Positions 1 through 8,351 of a stretch of DNA of 64,000 nucleotides are shown piece by piece. Every line of letters starts with the position of its first letter. Positions within the stretch are counted from its first letter, which is position 1. Where the stretch lies: assembly GCF_013705725.1 (NCBI RefSeq), contig NZ_CP055481.1, positions 3,162,001 through 3,226,000 on the forward strand, given 5' to 3'. A model generated the notes under the pieces. The model was given only the letters and a program-made list of their open reading frames with translations, was not told where the DNA came from and made no database searches. The position numbers were made by a program, and so were the translations under genes. Source of the stretch: Klebsiella sp. RHBSTW-00484 (GTDB taxonomy: Bacteria; Pseudomonadota; Gammaproteobacteria; Enterobacterales; Enterobacteriaceae).

Positions 1-815
1 TCATTGGCTCCCGGTAAGGCGTACACATCTTCGGCGTACCACTTACGTGAAAGCTCGGCGAGCGTGCCGTCCTTTTTCAGGACCGCCAGTTGGCTATCAA
101 TCTCTTTGATCAACTGTGGATCGGTATTCTTTTTATATAAATAGACGTTAGGAAATAAGCCGACAGAATCCGAAGCTTTAAGGTTAAGATTTAGCGCCTT
201 ATTTAAGGCCAGCAGCGCGCCAATAGGATAAATTGCCGCATCGTATTCTCCTGAAGCCACAGCTTTAAAAATATCAGCGGCAGACTGTTCACCATTCGGT
301 TGCAGATTAATTTGCTGCGTCGGGTGCTTTTTATTGTAGTTTTCAATCACCGTATAACGCGCATCGGTGGTATGAATCGGTACCAGCTTTTTCTTACCGC
401 TGGCAAGATCGCCAAGATTATGAATATCGTTCTCGTTATTACGCACGATCAGACGTAAATCGCTGATCCCGGTCGGTTCACCGGAGTGGTCGTATTTTTC
501 TGCCCGCTCTTTAGTGAGATAAAAGTGATCCGCCGCAAGGGTATAGGCCCCGGTAGATAAGCCGACTATCATCGCATCGCGCGAGACAGCATTAAAATGA
601 AATTTATAATTGGCCAGCCGCTGATCCAGCACCTTTAACAGATCGCCATCATAACCGGTAATAGTATTGTTATCGTCAACAAAACTAAAAGGAAAACCGT
701 TGGCATTCACCACCACTTCTACCGTTTTCGCCGTCGGGCTTTTTTCAGCAGCCTGCGCAGCGCTAATTCCCATTGCCAGGAACAAAGAACTCACCAGTAA
801 CGTTTTATTTTTCAA
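1..815 (-). CDS. Polar amino acid ABC transporter, periplasmic binding protein (partial)
   Basis: This is the solute-binding protein of a polar amino acid ABC importer, acting in the periplasm. It runs off the window edge, so about 271 codons are visible and the C-terminus is missing. The N-terminus has a Lys-rich start, a hydrophobic stretch and an AQA-A type signal peptidase site near residue 24. The mature part has the family-3 binding protein pattern (PFSFVDD, GYDGDLL, AADHFYLTKER). The best start is a TTG at 813-815 preceded by GGGGAAAG; no in-frame ATG fits. It overlaps the end of the upstream permease gene by 11 bp, which suggests translational coupling. The substrate cannot be told; cystine, glutamine or basic amino acids are all possible. 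Confidence 0.85.
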   Translation of the reverse strand, partial: MKNKTLLVSSLFLAMGISAAQAAEKSPTAKTVEVVVNANGFPFSFVDDNNTITGYDGDLLKVLDQRLANYKFHFNAVSRDAMIVGLSTGAYTLAADHFYLTKERAEKYDHSGEPTGISDLRLIVRNNENDIHNLGDLASGKKKLVPIHTTDARYTVIENYNKKHPTQQINLQPNGEQSAADIFKAVASGEYDAAIYPIGALLALNKALNLNLKASDSVGLFPNVYLYKKNTDPQLIKEIDSQLAVLKKDGTLAELSRKWYAEDVYALPGAN

Positions 816-1557
816 AATACTTTCCCCAAAATGATAAAGTTGCCACTCTTTTTTGTGCATCTCCTCGCCAGCGTGCGCTCAGAGATATTTCTACGCTGCG
901 CAATGCCCGGGCGATCGCCAGACACAACACGATGTAAATCACCAGCACCACGCAATATGCTTCGACAAAGTGGAAGCCGCGTGCGGCGGCGATGTTGGCT
1001 TTCGCCATCAGGTCGATAACGGTGATGGTATAAACCAGCGAGGTATCCTTAATCAGATCGATCAGCACGCTGGTGAAGTTAGGCAGCGCGGATACCGCTG
1101 CCTGCGGAAAGATAATCCGCCGAAACTGGGAAAACCCGCTGAGGCCAATCGACCAGGCGGCCTCCCGCTGCCCTTTATCAACCGCGTTCCATCCGGCCCG
1201 AAATGTCTCGGCAAAATAAGCGCTGAAGATCAGCGACAGCGCGGTCACCGCCGCCACTAGCGGTGAGAGCTTATAGCTGAACATTTTCTCCTGCGGGCCA
1301 CCAAACAGTCCGGCGGCAATCCACGGCCAGACATAAAAAAAGAAATAGAGCATCACCAATACCGGTACCGAACGGCCAAAGGAGATGAATATCTTCGCCA
1401 CATATTTAACGCCGGGTGTCTGGCGAATAATGACATATGCCAGCACTGCCCCCAGCAGGGTAGAAAAAAGTAGTGATAAGAGCGTTATCGCCAGAGTCAC
1501 CGGCAGTGCGCTCAAAATAAAGGTAAAATTATCCCGAATGAATGCAAAGCTAAACAT
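805..1557 (-). CDS. Amino acid ABC transporter permease (HisM/GlnP type)
   Basis: Inner-membrane permease of 250 aa, one of two paralogous permeases that would form the heterodimeric pore of this importer. It has several hydrophobic helices and the conserved cytoplasmic EAA loop, seen here as REAAWSIGLSGFSQFRRIIFPQA, which docks onto the ATPase. The N-terminal half carries the FGRSVPVLVMLYFFFYVWP pattern typical of polar amino acid permeases. It lies 9 bp downstream of the first permease gene and overlaps the binding protein gene. The family assignment is secure; the substrate is not. Confidence 0.9.
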   Translation of the reverse strand: MFSFAFIRDNFTFILSALPVTLAITLLSLLFSTLLGAVLAYVIIRQTPGVKYVAKIFISFGRSVPVLVMLYFFFYVWPWIAAGLFGGPQEKMFSYKLSPLVAAVTALSLIFSAYFAETFRAGWNAVDKGQREAAWSIGLSGFSQFRRIIFPQAAVSALPNFTSVLIDLIKDTSLVYTITVIDLMAKANIAAARGFHFVEAYCVVLVIYIVLCLAIARALRSVEISLSARWRGDAQKRVATLSFWGKYFEK

Positions 1558-1566
1558 GTTAATCTG

Positions 1567-2265
1567 TCACTCCAGCAGGAACTGATATTTCTTTTCAATA
1601 CGGGTGGTAAAATAGAGAATAATACTATTCAGCAACCAGTAGACGATTATCACGCTAATAAAGGCCGCAACCTGTTTAGCACCATAGCTATTTTGTGAGA
1701 TTTTCTGTGCCCGACCAAAAATATCGACAATACCAATAATATTCACCAGAGAGGTCATCTTCACCAGATTGATTAAAAGATTACCAAAATTGGGAATAGC
1801 AATAATTAATCCCTGGGGGAAAATAATTCGCCGAATGCCAATGTGCCAGGGGATATTCAGGCTCCGGATCGCCTCCTTTTGGCCAATATCTATTGCATTC
1901 CATGCCGAGCGGATCATTTCGGCGAAATAAGGACTGATGCTGACCGAGATAGATAAAATGGCAAAGGTGGTATCGCCAACCAACAGCGGTGGAAGCGCCA
2001 GCGCCGTCAGAATCAGTTTGCCACCGAAGAAAAAAAGCAGAATCAGCAGCGCCAGCGGTGCCCCGCGCAGAATATCGGTATACCCTTTTGCAACAATCCT
2101 GAGCGGCGTAAATCGACTAAATTGTAGCACCACAATAATCAGCGCCAGCATCAGCCCCAACAGCAATGATGCGAAGGTCATCCCGAGGGTGATCGGTAAA
2201 TTCTCCAGCAGTTTGGGGATAATCTGGCTGATATCCTGCCAGCTAAACAACGCGTTATTGTCCAT
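1567..2265 (-). CDS. Amino acid ABC transporter permease (HisQ type)
   Basis: Inner-membrane permease of 232 aa and second half of the importer's pore. The EAA loop reads KEAIRSLNIPWHIGIRRIIFPQG. The segment DILRGAPLALLILLFFFGG matches the RG(T/A)P motif of this permease family. It lies 8 bp after the ATPase gene and 9 bp before the other permease, so the genes clearly form one operon read leftward: ATPase, permease, permease, binding protein. Confidence 0.9.
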   Translation of the reverse strand: MDNNALFSWQDISQIIPKLLENLPITLGMTFASLLLGLMLALIIVVLQFSRFTPLRIVAKGYTDILRGAPLALLILLFFFGGKLILTALALPPLLVGDTTFAILSISVSISPYFAEMIRSAWNAIDIGQKEAIRSLNIPWHIGIRRIIFPQGLIIAIPNFGNLLINLVKMTSLVNIIGIVDIFGRAQKISQNSYGAKQVAAFISVIIVYWLLNSIILYFTTRIEKKYQFLLE

Positions 2266-2273
2266 CTTTAGCC

Positions 2274-3014
2274 TCAGCCATGGTAGTGCAAACGAGCCAG
2301 AAACGCCCGGGTTCGCCCCTGCTGCGCGGCACCAAATATCTGCTCCGCGGGCCCCTGTTCAACAATCTCGCCGTTTTCCATAAACACCACCCGAGAAGCC
2401 ACCTGGCGGGCAAACTCCATTTCGTGAGTGACGATAATCATCGTCTGCCCCTCGGCGGCAATCGCCTGTATCAGTTCCAGCACTTCGCCGACTTTCTCCG
2501 GATCCAGCGCCGAAGTCGGCTCATCCAGAAGCAGTACAGCGGGGTTGATTGCCAGCGCGCGGGCAATACCGATGCGCTGCTTTTGGCCACCGGAAAGGCT
2601 ATGAGGATAGTGGTCTTTCTTATGCAGTAGCCCTACCTGTTTTAATAACCGTTCGGCAATGTTTTCAGCCTCCTGGCGCGAGCGCTTTTTGGCATAAATC
2701 AAGCCTTCGGTGATATTTTGCAGTGCGGTAAGATTATGAAAAAGATTCCACGATTGAAAAACCATTGCGGTTTTGGCGCGTAGCTTTTCAATTTCTTTTT
2801 TACCCGCCTCTGCACAGTCCAGCGCCACATCATCTATTTTAATTTGTCCGCTATCTGCGGGTTCTAAAAAATTAAGCGTCCGCAATAGCGTTGTTTTCCC
2901 TGAGCCACTAGGACCAATAATGCAAATAATTTCGCCGGGATTTACGCTCAGCGAAACCTCTTTGAGCACCCGTTCACCGGAAAAACTTTTACTGATTTTA
3001 TCGAGAGTTATCAT
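2274..3014 (-). CDS. Amino acid ABC transporter ATP-binding protein
   Basis: Cytoplasmic ATPase of 246 aa that powers the importer. Walker A is GPSGSGKTT at residues 34-42. The signature LSGGQKQR, Walker B LLLDEP and the switch histidine (IIVTHE) follow in the expected order. The open frame extends 36 codons further upstream, but the start at 3012-3014 (MITLDKI) fits the family's normal N-terminus, and the upstream extension is AT-rich and unlike any ATPase. It is the first gene of the leftward operon. Confidence 0.9.
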   Translation of the reverse strand: MITLDKISKSFSGERVLKEVSLSVNPGEIICIIGPSGSGKTTLLRTLNFLEPADSGQIKIDDVALDCAEAGKKEIEKLRAKTAMVFQSWNLFHNLTALQNITEGLIYAKKRSRQEAENIAERLLKQVGLLHKKDHYPHSLSGGQKQRIGIARALAINPAVLLLDEPTSALDPEKVGEVLELIQAIAAEGQTMIIVTHEMEFARQVASRVVFMENGEIVEQGPAEQIFGAAQQGRTRAFLARLHYHG

Positions 3015-3351
3015 AATGAGATATTCGTGAATATATTTTCCAACCCGCCGCTTATCGACGTTTGTTGCCGTGTAAAAACTATATTGCTGCGGTTCAGGGG
3101 ATAGCAAACAAGAAAAAAACATATCTAAAGTCGAAAAATAACTTTTTATATATTTGTTATGGTATTAAGTCCGGATTGTAACCAACGCATCACCATTCAG
3201 TGGGGTTAACGTTGAAACGCTAAAATCATTCAATTTTTCTGAAAAAGATGCGCAAATTGTTTCGATTTTAATCACCGCATGCTCAGTCTATTATTTATCA
3301 CATCGGGGCAACAACGCTCCAACACTGATAAAACACATAAGGAATACGACC
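3015..3351. promoter_or_regulatory. Divergent promoter region
   Basis: An AT-rich gap of 337 bp separates the leftward ABC operon from the rightward small DUF1471 gene, so it must hold promoters for both. Several A/T-rich -10-like stretches are visible (for example around 3140-3165 and 3285-3300). No operator could be assigned, and no gene is seen in it. Confidence 0.5.
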
Positions 3352-3561
3352 ATGAAATCCATCAAAACTTTCGTTGCAGTTGCTGCTCTCTCTATGATCT
3401 CTTTCGGTTCTTTTGCACAAAGCGTTAGCGCCAGCGCCTCAACTCTGGACCGCGCAGAAGCAAAAATCGCCGCTCAGGCAGCAGAACAAGGCGCGTCATA
3501 CAAAATTACCAGCGCTCAGTTTAATAACCGCGTGCATATGACTGCTGAACTGACTAAATAA
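3352..3561 (+). CDS. Small secreted DUF1471 (YdgH/BhsA/McbA-like) protein
   Basis: A 69-aa protein with a Sec signal peptide (MKSIKTFVAVAALSMISFGSFAQ, cleavage likely after FAQ). The mature part of about 46 residues matches the YhcN/BhsA/McbA pattern: EAKIAAQAAEQGASYKITSAQFNNRVHMTAELTK. Such periplasmic proteins (BhsA, McbA, YhcN in E. coli) are linked to stress, acid and biofilm responses. It is somewhat shorter than the usual 85-90 aa. It precedes the TnpB element and is transcribed towards it. The family is clear; the role of this copy is unknown. Confidence 0.8.
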   Translation: MKSIKTFVAVAALSMISFGSFAQSVSASASTLDRAEAKIAAQAAEQGASYKITSAQFNNRVHMTAELTK

Positions 3562-3611
3562 GATCGACAACATTGCCGGGCCGCCAAAAGAACAGGCGAC
3601 AGCGACAACAC

Positions 3612-3780
3612 GTTGACTGCTCCCCACCGTAAACGGTGAGGATTCCCACTTCGCAGAGCCGAACCTAAGCCGCGTGACGCAATTCAGGATTTACCCGCTC
3701 TCCATGGGCTAACACTGCCAGCCCGGCAGCTTTGATATTACGCGCCGCGTTAATGTCGCGATCATGGTCTGCGTCGCACT
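3612..3780 (-). ncRNA. Candidate omega (reRNA) guide RNA at the right end of the tnpB element
   Basis: In IS200/IS605 elements the 3' end of tnpB overlaps the guide RNA, which ends at the element's right end. Here the sequence just past the tnpB stop holds a compact hairpin (CACCGT at 3625-3630 pairing with ACGGTG at 3633-3638) in the place expected for the right-end hairpin. The guide would be the roughly 16-20 nt immediately beyond, towards lower coordinates. Both limits given are estimates from position and family behaviour, not from sequence matching. Confidence 0.4.
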
Positions 3781-4795
3781 CAGGACAAGACCATTTACGA
3801 ACATCCAGAGGCATCTTTTTCATGGTGAAACCGCAACAGCTACAGCGTTTTGAAGACGGGAAAAACGGGTCAATAGCAACGACTGAACGCCCGGCCCATT
3901 CGCCTTTGTACCGGAGCTGGCGCGTAAATTCACCCCAGCCTGCGTCTGCTATCGCTCTGGACAGCGACGGGTTGCGGAGCATGTTCTTCACCTTCAGGGA
4001 TTCGACGCAAACAACTTGATTTTCGTTGATCAGTTTGCGGGATGCCTTGTGCAGGGCATCCTGGCGGCAATCGGCTATTTTCGCGTGGAATCGGGCCACC
4101 TTTAAGCGGGCTTTGGCGCGGTTTTTCGAGCCTTTGGCCTTTTTGCTTAATCGGCGCTGGAGCAGCGCCAGGCGGGCCGCGTATTTAGCGGTATGGCGTG
4201 GATTGCCGGATTTAAATCCGGTATCAGTGACGAATAAATCTTTTAAACCGACATCAATGCCGACCGTTTTAGCAGTGACCGGCAGTGATACAGGCTCAAA
4301 CTCGCAGAGACAGGAGACGAAGTATCGTCCGGCGGTATCTCTGGAAAGGGTGACGGTAGACGGAACAGACGGCAATCCACGGCTCCAGCGCACGTCTAAG
4401 GGCACTTTACTCTTTGCCATATACAGCTTGCCATCGCGATATTTGAATGCACTGGCGGTTAATTCCGCGGCCTGTTTATGGCGCTTACTTTTGAATGTCG
4501 GGTATGCAGCACGCCCGGCGAAGAAGTTCGCAAAGGCGGTCTGCTGGTGGCGTAGCGACTGCTGGAGCGGCACGCAGGAAACATCATTGAGCCAGGCAAA
4601 TTCCGACTCTTTTTTCAGTGCCGTTAGCCGGGTGCTGGCCTGAATATAGCCCATTTTCTCCTGCCGCTCGTTGTACGCATCAGTGCGCCAGCGAAGGATT
4701 GAATTGTAGACAAAACGCACACAGCCGAACGTCCGGGCCAGAAGCTCAGCCTGTTCGACTGTTGGATAGAATCTGTATTTATATGCGCGTTTCAT
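3665..4795 (-). CDS. tnpB: TnpB, RNA-guided transposon nuclease (OrfB)
   Basis: A 376-aa TnpB of the IS200/IS605 family, the ancestor group of Cas12 nucleases. The N-terminus has the OrfB helix-turn-helix pattern (YKYRFYPTVEQ). The RuvC-like nuclease looks intact: Asp181 in GIDVGLKDL, Glu265 in CVESLKVKNM, and the DRDINAA motif at 345-351. A zinc ribbon is formed by Cys318/Cys321 and Cys337/Cys340. Length and motifs are those of an active protein. TnpB is known in other elements to cut DNA at the empty donor site using an RNA made from the element's end. No TnpA is present here. Confidence 0.92.
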   Translation of the reverse strand: MKRAYKYRFYPTVEQAELLARTFGCVRFVYNSILRWRTDAYNERQEKMGYIQASTRLTALKKESEFAWLNDVSCVPLQQSLRHQQTAFANFFAGRAAYPTFKSKRHKQAAELTASAFKYRDGKLYMAKSKVPLDVRWSRGLPSVPSTVTLSRDTAGRYFVSCLCEFEPVSLPVTAKTVGIDVGLKDLFVTDTGFKSGNPRHTAKYAARLALLQRRLSKKAKGSKNRAKARLKVARFHAKIADCRQDALHKASRKLINENQVVCVESLKVKNMLRNPSLSRAIADAGWGEFTRQLRYKGEWAGRSVVAIDPFFPSSKRCSCCGFTMKKMPLDVRKWSCPECDADHDRDINAARNIKAAGLAVLAHGERVNPELRHAA

Positions 4796-4914
4796 ATTTC
4801 ACATCATATACACGAATCTGTGGGGCTGTAAATGTATACAGGTAAAACCAAATTATGGTTAGCTTCCTCCTTTCTCTCTGCCCACATTGGGCGAGGTCTC
4901 CGGAGGGCTATTTG

Positions 4915-5103
4915 ATGAAAAAAATCAGCGTGGTCACCGCACTGCTTTTGGCCGCTACACTTTCATCTACCGTGATGGCCGCAGAGAATAGCTTTGCGCG
5001 ACCAGAAGCAGGTTCAAATATAGATACCTCGGTGCATCAAAATCATATTGATGTCAGCCATGCTTTCGATAAAGAGAGCCTGACGGCGGGTAATCTTCAG
5101 TAA
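4915..5103 (+). CDS. Small exported protein of unknown function
   Basis: A 62-aa protein with a clear Sec signal peptide (MKKISVVTALLLAATLSSTVMAAEN; cleavage after VMA). The mature part is about 39 residues, hydrophilic, without cysteines. The start at 4915 is chosen because of a strong ribosome site (GGAGG, 4901-4905) and because the upstream frame is not signal-like. A GCCCA/TGGGC dyad lies upstream near 4880. I do not recognise the family. It is followed by a bidirectional terminator at 5118-5156. Confidence 0.7.
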   Translation: MKKISVVTALLLAATLSSTVMAAENSFARPEAGSNIDTSVHQNHIDVSHAFDKESLTAGNLQ

Positions 5104-5117
5104 GTAAGACATAGCAA

Positions 5118-5156
5118 AAGGAGCGCGCGGAAATATCCGCTGCGCTCCTTATTTTT
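5118..5156. terminator. Bidirectional Rho-independent terminator
   Basis: The arms AAGGAGCGC and GCGCTCCTT flank a smaller GCGG...CCGC hairpin, followed by ATTTTTT on the plus strand and preceded by AAAA. It serves the two convergent genes around it and overlaps the stop codon of the VF530 gene. Confidence 0.85.
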
Positions 5157-5424
5157 TCTGCCAGTTCGCCCACGGACTCTCTGCCGGGGCATCCGCAACG
5201 TCTGACGCCACATCCGTCAGCGAATCGATATACAGCTCCTCCACCTCTTTGCGCGCCCACGGCGTGCGGCGTAAAAACTTCAGGCTCGACTTAATACTCG
5301 GATCGCTTTTAAAACAATTAATATTGATGCGCTTCGCCAGTTCAGCCCAACCGTATTTAGCGACCAGCGCGTTGAGCAGGGCTTCCAGCGTGATACCGTG
5401 CAGAGGATCTTTTGCGTGCTGCAT
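5149..5424 (-). CDS. VF530 family DNA-binding protein (DUF2132)
   Basis: A 91-aa protein whose core ([60 protein letters not shown]) is the hallmark of the VF530 family. The founding member from Vibrio fischeri is reported as a double-strand DNA-binding protein with a four-helix fold. The C-terminal 25 residues are a variable acidic tail. It is convergent with the small secreted protein gene. The physiological role is unknown. Confidence 0.88.
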   Translation of the reverse strand: MQHAKDPLHGITLEALLNALVAKYGWAELAKRININCFKSDPSIKSSLKFLRRTPWARKEVEELYIDSLTDVASDVADAPAESPWANWQKK

Positions 5425-5625
5425 GACCGTGTTTTTACCTGAATAGAAAAATTTCGCCCACCATACTGGCTCACGACGCCGTGCGCAACCCGACTCACCC
5501 TCCTCTTAGCCAAAATTCGCAAAAGCACAGAACCCTGCGCAGACATAAATTAGAAAAGAACGTTATTGGTTGATTATTTTCGCTTAAGGCAAGCTGGCTT
5601 CAACCACCCGACTGAGGAATCGATC

Positions 5626-5754
5626 ATGCGCTGTTGTTGTCCCCGAACCCTGAATCTGACTAAACGAAAATGCCTGAAAACCGCCTTCGGAGAACACAAT
5701 GAACGCGACAACCCTACCGATACTGGATCTTGCCCTCTACGCGAACCCCGCTGA
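5626..5754 (+). CDS. Candidate Cys-rich leader ORF upstream of the oxygenase/ABC operon
   Basis: A 42-codon ORF beginning MRCCCPRTLNL, with three consecutive cysteine codons at positions 3-5 and another Cys at 16. It has a good ribosome site (GAGGAA, about 7 nt before the ATG). It overlaps the first 56 bp of the oxygenase gene in another frame, so ribosomes on it would pass over the oxygenase ribosome site. Runs of one codon at the start of a leader ORF are the classic sign of attenuation. Cysteine would fit a sulfur-related operon. This is inference from layout; the product itself is probably not functional. Confidence 0.45.
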   Translation: MRCCCPRTLNLTKRKCLKTAFGEHNERDNPTDTGSCPLREPR

Positions 5755-6727
5755 GAAAACGGCGTTCCTCGCCGACCTGCGCCACGCGGCGCGCGATATC
5801 GGCTTCTTCTATTTGATTAACCACGGCGTTGATGCCTCGCTGCAACAGGCCGTCCAGCAGCAGTCCCGCGATTTCTTTGCCCTTGCTGATGAACAAAAAC
5901 AGCAGGTGGCAATGATCCACTCCCCGCACTTTCGTGGCTACAACCGCGCTGCATCGGAATTAACCCGTGGTCAGCCGGACTGGCGCGAGCAGTTCGATAT
6001 CGGTGCCGAGCGCCCGGCGCTCACGCTCAACGAACGCGCCCCGCGCTGGCAGCGCCTGCAGGGGCCAAATTTATGGCCCGACGCCTTGCCCTCACTCAAA
6101 CCGACATTGCTAACCTGGCAGCAAGAGATGACCCAGGTTGGGATCACGCTGCTGCGCGCGTTTGCCGAAGCACTGCACCTGCCGCAGGATGCCTTTGATG
6201 GCCTGTATGGTGATAAACCCAACGAACATATCAAGCTAATCCGCTATCCGGGCCAACAGGAAACGCAAAGCGCCCAGGGCGTCGGCGCGCACAAGGATTC
6301 CGGTTTTCTCAGCTTTCTGTTGCAGGATGAGCAAAAAGGATTGCAGGTCGAAGTTTCACCCAACCGCTGGATTGACGCCACGCCGCTGGCGGGAAGCTTT
6401 GTCGTGAATATTGGCGAGCTGCTGGAACTGGCAACCAACGGCTATCTGCGCGCGACGGTGCACCGGGTGGTCTCTCCGCCCGCCACACGGCAGCGTTTGT
6501 CGATTGCTTTCTTCCTCGGCGCTCAACTAGATGCCGTGGTCCCCGTTTATACGCTTCCTCCCGAACTGGCCCGTGAAGCCCTCGGACCGGATAGCGACCC
6601 GCAAAACCCGCTGCTGCGTGAAGTGGGCTGGAATTATTTGAAAGGACGTCTGCGCTCGCATCCTGATGTCGCTGAACGCTACTACCAGGATGTTTTTCGC
6701 GAACGCGCCGAGCAATTGATCGTTTAA
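5699..6727 (+). CDS. 2-oxoglutarate/Fe(II)-dependent oxygenase (isopenicillin N synthase-like)
   Basis: A 342-aa cytosolic non-haem iron oxygenase. The N-terminal DIOX_N domain (LPILDLALYA ... GFFYLINHGV) is followed by the 2OG-Fe(II) double-stranded beta-helix. The iron ligands appear as His198 and Asp200 (GAHKD) and His255 (ATVHRV), with Arg266-x-Ser268 for 2-oxoglutarate. It is the first gene of a rightward operon with a MetQ-, MetN- and MetI-like transporter. The likely job is to oxidise the imported compound, perhaps releasing sulfur or nitrogen as TauD does. The substrate cannot be read from the sequence. Confidence 0.9.
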   Translation: MNATTLPILDLALYANPAEKTAFLADLRHAARDIGFFYLINHGVDASLQQAVQQQSRDFFALADEQKQQVAMIHSPHFRGYNRAASELTRGQPDWREQFDIGAERPALTLNERAPRWQRLQGPNLWPDALPSLKPTLLTWQQEMTQVGITLLRAFAEALHLPQDAFDGLYGDKPNEHIKLIRYPGQQETQSAQGVGAHKDSGFLSFLLQDEQKGLQVEVSPNRWIDATPLAGSFVVNIGELLELATNGYLRATVHRVVSPPATRQRLSIAFFLGAQLDAVVPVYTLPPELAREALGPDSDPQNPLLREVGWNYLKGRLRSHPDVAERYYQDVFRERAEQLIV

Positions 6728-6756
6728 ACATAACAACAAGCAAAAGGAATAAGATA

Positions 6757-7563
6757 ATGAAATATGCCGCATTTAAACTGGCAGGGGTCGCACTGTCTCT
6801 CTCTCTGGCGTGGACTTCCGCTCAGGCCGCCGCGCTGCGCGTTGCCGCTGACCCGGTGCCGCACGCTGAAATCCTGAACTACATTAAAAAAATCGATCCC
6901 AGCCTCGATTTGAAAATTGTCGAATTAACCAGCGGCGTGAATGCCAACGAACTGCTGGCTAACGGCGACGTCGATGCCAACTATTTCCAGCACGTGCCCT
7001 ATCTGAAAGATCAGGAAAAGGCGCTCGGCAAAACGTTTGCCGTTGCGGCGACCGTGCATATTGAGCCGCTGGGCATTTATTCGCGCAAACATAAAGATTT
7101 TAAATCGTTGCCTGAGAATGCCACCGTGGCGGTGCCAAACAACACCACTAACCTGAGCCGCGCGCTGTTTCTACTGCAAAGCCAGGGGCTGATTAAGCTG
7201 GCGGCAAAATTCACCGACCCGGCGACCACGCTGGCGACACCGAAAGATATCGTCGAAAACCCGAAGCATCTGAAGATTCTTGAAATTGAATCGCCACAAA
7301 TTCCCCGGTCGTTGGACGACGTCGACCTGGCGGTGATCAACGGTAACTATGCGCTGGAAGCCGGACTGGTTCCGGCAAAAGACGCGCTGGGTCTGGAAAG
7401 CGCCACCAATAACCCTTATGCCAATATCCTGGTGACCACGCCGGAGCTGGCTAACGATCCGCGCATCAAGGCGCTGGCAAAAGACCTCACTTCACCGCAG
7501 GTTGCTGAATTTATCCGTAAACAATATAACGGATCGGTGATCCCGGTAGCCCCTCAGTCATGA
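6757..7563 (+). CDS. MetQ/NlpA-family ABC transporter binding protein
   Basis: A 268-aa periplasmic binding protein of the NlpA (MetQ) family: [15 protein letters not shown], then [16 protein letters not shown], then [17 protein letters not shown]. Unlike E. coli MetQ it has an ordinary signal peptide (AWTSAQAAA) with no lipobox cysteine, so it should be a soluble periplasmic protein. It lies 29 bp after the oxygenase gene and its stop overlaps the ATPase start by 4 bp. Family members bind methionine or other organosulfur compounds; which is not clear here. Confidence 0.9.
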   Translation: MKYAAFKLAGVALSLSLAWTSAQAAALRVAADPVPHAEILNYIKKIDPSLDLKIVELTSGVNANELLANGDVDANYFQHVPYLKDQEKALGKTFAVAATVHIEPLGIYSRKHKDFKSLPENATVAVPNNTTNLSRALFLLQSQGLIKLAAKFTDPATTLATPKDIVENPKHLKILEIESPQIPRSLDDVDLAVINGNYALEAGLVPAKDALGLESATNNPYANILVTTPELANDPRIKALAKDLTSPQVAEFIRKQYNGSVIPVAPQS

Positions 7564-8351
7564 TTGAGGTTGTCGGGCTGAGTAAAACCTATGCCGGAAC
7601 AGGCCGACCGGCGTTAAGCGATGTCTCTCTGCAAGTACCAAAAGGTGCCGTTTACGGCATCCTCGGGCGCAGCGGTGCAGGCAAAAGTACGCTGATACGC
7701 TGCCTGAATTTGCTGGAGCGGCCCACTTCGGGCCGCATTATTGTGAACGGGAATGATATTACCCAGATGGATAAAACCGCGCTGCGCGAGTATCGGCTGC
7801 GCACCGGGATGATCTTCCAGCACTTTAATTTACTTCACGCCCGCAGCGTGGCCGACAATATCGCGGTGCCGCTGGAGATCGCCAGGGTGCCGAAAGACGC
7901 CCGCCGGGCGCGCGTCGCGGAGCTGCTTGAGCTGGTGGGGCTGGCGGACAAAGCCGCCGCCTTCCCGTCTCAGCTTTCCGGCGGGCAAAAGCAGCGCGTC
8001 GGTATCGCCCGCGCGCTGGCGGCAAGGCCGGATGTCCTGCTGTGCGATGAGGCCACCAGCGCTCTGGACCCCGAAACCACCGCCTCGGTACTCAGCCTGC
8101 TGGCGGACATTAACCAAAAGCTCAACCTGACTATCGTGCTGATCACCCACGAACTGGAGGTGGTAAAAACCCTCTGCGATCACGCGGCACTGCTGGAACA
8201 CGGGGAGATTATTGAAAGCGGGAGAATTGCCGATCTGCTGGCAGCCCCGTGGTCACGATTGCGACAATCGCTACTGCATGACCCTCAGGCGGAACGGGAT
8301 TTTCTCGCCCGCCACGGATTTCACGGGAGGCCATTATTCGGGGTAGCATGA
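7560..8351 (+). CDS. MetN-like ABC transporter ATP-binding protein
   Basis: A 263-aa ATPase of the methionine-uptake type: Walker [10 protein letters not shown], signature [16 protein letters not shown], Walker [14 protein letters not shown] and the LITHELEV switch region. It ends soon after the nucleotide-binding domain and lacks the full C-terminal ACT-like (NIL) domain of about 90 residues that makes E. coli MetN 343 aa. Transinhibition by intracellular substrate, known for MetN, is therefore not expected. It overlaps both neighbours by 4 bp. Confidence 0.9.
   Translation: MIEVVGLSKTYAGTGRPALSDVSLQVPKGAVYGILGRSGAGKSTLIRCLNLLERPTSGRIIVNGNDITQMDKTALREYRLRTGMIFQHFNLLHARSVADNIAVPLEIARVPKDARRARVAELLELVGLADKAAAFPSQLSGGQKQRVGIARALAARPDVLLCDEATSALDPETTASVLSLLADINQKLNLTIVLITHELEVVKTLCDHAALLEHGEIIESGRIADLLAAPWSRLRQSLLHDPQAERDFLARHGFHGRPLFGVA

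Larger units (their letters stand above)
3612..4862 (-). mobile_element. IS200/IS605-type element with tnpB only (IS1341-like)
   Basis: A stand-alone tnpB gene with no tnpA transposase beside it. The right end is suggested by a short hairpin at 3625-3638. A possible left-end hairpin is AACCA-N5-TGGTT at 4848-4862. Elements of this family have no terminal inverted repeats or target duplications, so the limits are approximate. Mobility would need a TnpA supplied from elsewhere. Confidence 0.6.
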
